NCBI RefSeq assembly: GCF_001042475.2
Contig: NZ_LECW02000035.1
Coordinates: forward strand, 1-64,000
DNA length: 64,000 nt
Source: Bacillus glycinifermentans
GTDB taxonomy: Bacteria > Bacillota > Bacilli > Bacillales > Bacillaceae
Direction of reading: 5' to 3'
In this document: positions 62,786 to 64,000 of the stretch, one piece after another
Position numbering within the stretch: the stretch's first letter is position 1
How the letters are laid out: the number at the start of each line of letters is the position of its first letter
Translations under genes and position numbers: made by a program
Notes under the pieces: model-generated
Seen by the model: the letters and a program-made list of their open reading frames with translations, nothing else
Database searches by the model: none
Told to the model about the DNA's origin: nothing

Positions 62786-63627
62786 TAATCTCTGCTCTTT
62801 TTCCGGTACTGAAGCGGCGGGATGCCGACGATGTCTTTAAATACCTTGTTGAAGTGGCTGATATGCCTGAATCCGGTTTTTTCGGCTATGCTCAACATCT
62901 TCTCATCCGTATCGCGAAGGTATTTTTTCGCCTCCCGAATTCTGATGTGCCGGATATATTCATGAAGATGAAAGCCTGTGACTTTTTTAAACGCCCTGCT
63001 TAAATAGGAAGGGCTGATGTAAAACCGTTGTGCCAATCCGTTCAGCGTGATCGTTTCATGAAAGCGCCCGTTGATGTATGAGGCGATTTCCGATATTTTT
63101 TCGTGCATCGGATGAAGCTTCGGACCCTCTTTTTGGCCGCCGCTTTGGAGGGAGCGGTAAATGCTGAACAGCAATTGAAACAATAAAGCCCTGACGACAT
63201 CCTCATACCCGTCTTTCTTGAGCCTGCACTCCCGTTTCATGTCCAAAAGAAGCTGTTCGACAGATGTTTGTTCTCTCAGCGGAAGCGAGATGCAGTTTGT
63301 ATGCTCAGGAAACGGAAGCAGCGGGTGTTTGCTGCATGCGAGAAGCGGCTTGATGAAATCGTGGGAAAAATTGACCAAAATCCGCTCGAACTCCTGAACT
63401 TCCGTACTTGACGTTCTGTGTACGTCATGGGGGTTGATGAAGATCAGACTGCCTTTTTCGGCGGTATATACCTTTTGGTTAATAAAATACGTTCGTTCGC
63501 CGTTCAGCAAATAATACAATTCATAGCCTTCATGACCATGCGGTGCGTTCATTTCGGTAAAACCTTTTCTTTGCATGTACTGAATCGAAAAAGAACGCTC
63601 GTCAATGTAATATTTGGGGTGAAGCAT
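62782..63627 (-). CDS. AraC-family regulator of the hemicellulose locus
   Basis: The protein has about 281 residues. The N-terminal AraC-binding cupin (GHEGYELYYLLNGERTYFIN, IFINPHDVHRT) is followed by two C-terminal helix-turn-helices (ITLNGLAQRFYISPSYLSRA and MLSIAEKTGFRHISHFNKVF). It probably senses a sugar and controls the GH43 genes and the divergent solute-binding protein. Starts at 63627 and 63636 are both possible. It may correspond to the AraC-type yfiF that follows catE in B. subtilis. The stop overlaps the GH43 stop by 4 bases. Confidence 0.85.
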   Translation of the reverse strand: MLHPKYYIDERSFSIQYMQRKGFTEMNAPHGHEGYELYYLLNGERTYFINQKVYTAEKGSLIFINPHDVHRTSSTEVQEFERILVNFSHDFIKPLLACSKHPLLPFPEHTNCISLPLREQTSVEQLLLDMKRECRLKKDGYEDVVRALLFQLLFSIYRSLQSGGQKEGPKLHPMHEKISEIASYINGRFHETITLNGLAQRFYISPSYLSRAFKKVTGFHLHEYIRHIRIREAKKYLRDTDEKMLSIAEKTGFRHISHFNKVFKDIVGIPPLQYRKKSRDY

Positions 63628-63646
63628 GGCGGGCATTTCTCCTTTT

Positions 63647-63660
63647 TGAAAACGTTATCT
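63647..63660 (+). promoter_or_regulatory. cre site between the AraC and solute-binding protein genes
   Basis: TGAAAACGTTATCT matches TGWAANCGNTNWCA at 13 of 14 positions. Confidence 0.6.
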
Positions 63661-63682
63661 TTTTAGAAACGGGAGGGACAGC

Positions 63683-64000
63683 ATGTACAGATTGTTTTGT
63701 TTAGTGTTGTTGTTCGCATTTACAGCCGGCTGCGCAAATGATGAAGAAGCGGCGACAGAAGAGGGGACTGCACTTACGATTGACTGGCTGGTTCCGCTTC
63801 ATACCCCGCAGCCGCCGAAAGGCGAAGCGCTTGCTATGATTGAAGAAAAGACGAATATGAAGCTTGACCTTATATGGGTTCCGGACTCGACCAAGGAAGA
63901 ACGCCTCAATGCTGTGCTTGCCGGCGGGCACATGCCTAAAATCATCATGCTGCCGGACCTTGACGACTCCGCAGCCGTAAATGCTTTGCGGTCGGGGATG
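63683..64000 (+). CDS. Extracellular solute-binding lipoprotein, N-terminal part (truncated by window)
   Basis: The 106 codons from ATG 63683 (GGGAGGG upstream) are open to the window end. There is a lipoprotein signal (CLVLLFAFTAGC, lipobox Cys at residue 17), an acidic linker, then TIDWLVPLHTPQPPKGEALA and MPKIIMLPDLDDSAAVNALR, typical of LplA/YtcQ-type sugar ABC binding proteins. It is probably the first gene of an oligosaccharide importer serving the GH43 enzymes. Confidence 0.85.
   Translation, partial: MYRLFCLVLLFAFTAGCANDEEAATEEGTALTIDWLVPLHTPQPPKGEALAMIEEKTNMKLDLIWVPDSTKEERLNAVLAGGHMPKIIMLPDLDDSAAVNALRSGM

Overview
The window comes from a Bacillus of the B. licheniformis / B. subtilis group. 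Long stretches are colinear with B. subtilis as I recall it: yfkO, yfkN, yfkM, yfkK, yfkJIH, yfkF, yfkED, yfkAB, yfjT, pdaA, then yfjQ, yfjP, yfjO, yfjM, yfjL, then acoABCL-acoR, yfjF, malA-malR-malP and catDE. Several predicted proteins have exactly the length I remember for the B. subtilis orthologue (YfkK 71, YfkAB 373, PdaA 263, YfjQ 319, YfjP 287). Gene names rest on family recognition by eye; no database was searched.

Region 1 (1-10.7 kb) is an accessory spore-surface glycosylation locus. It holds the tail of a collagen-like (Gly-X-Thr) protein, four glycosyltransferases in unusual architectures (a GT4-GT2 fusion, a GT2-TPR, a lectin-like LamG-GT4 fusion and a double-domain GT2), and an aminotransferase / Gfo-Idh-MocA dehydrogenase / UDP-sugar 6-dehydrogenase operon. 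That operon matches the WbpE/WbpB/WbpA logic for a UDP-2-acetamido-3-amino-uronic acid. Promoters with the -10 pattern CATANNNTA, expected of late mother-cell sigma factor K, precede four of its transcription units. I think it is the most interesting system here.

Region 2 (10.6-14.2 kb) holds yvaD-yvaE-yvaF (SMR efflux with a TetR regulator), an alpha/beta hydrolase, and a HypR-like redox regulator divergent from the nitroreductase yfkO (hypO). Region 3 (14.2-16.6 kb) is an A+T-rich insertion with a secreted FnIII-type protein and a divergent small membrane protein. Region 4 (16.6-30.3 kb) is the conserved yfk/yfj block: a cell-wall-anchored nucleotidase, general stress genes, transporters, and the cortex deacetylase PdaA. 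It also contains a decayed membrane-protein gene at 21.9-22.2 kb.

Region 5 (30.3-39 kb) has a nested palindromic element between two near-identical terminators, glycerol dehydrogenase, an A+T-rich orphan zinc-finger gene, CorA (yfjQ), yfjP, yfjO, yfjM and a two-gene membrane operon. Region 6 (39-46 kb) holds a TetR-controlled UDP-glycosyltransferase, a niacin transporter, a PTS permease under RAT antitermination with its own LicT-like antiterminator, and a DJ-1 family gene whose 3' end is frameshifted.

Region 7 (46-59.5 kb) is catabolic: the acetoin dehydrogenase operon behind a textbook sigma-54 promoter, with its activator acoR under a cre-overlapped sigma-A promoter; the maltose PTS / 6-phospho-alpha-glucosidase operon; and catDE next to a CatR-type regulator. 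Region 8 (59.6-64 kb) starts a hemicellulose utilisation locus: an intact GH43 gene, a second GH43 broken by one missing base, an AraC regulator, and a solute-binding lipoprotein running off the window end. No rRNA, tRNA, CRISPR array or recognisable transposase was seen.
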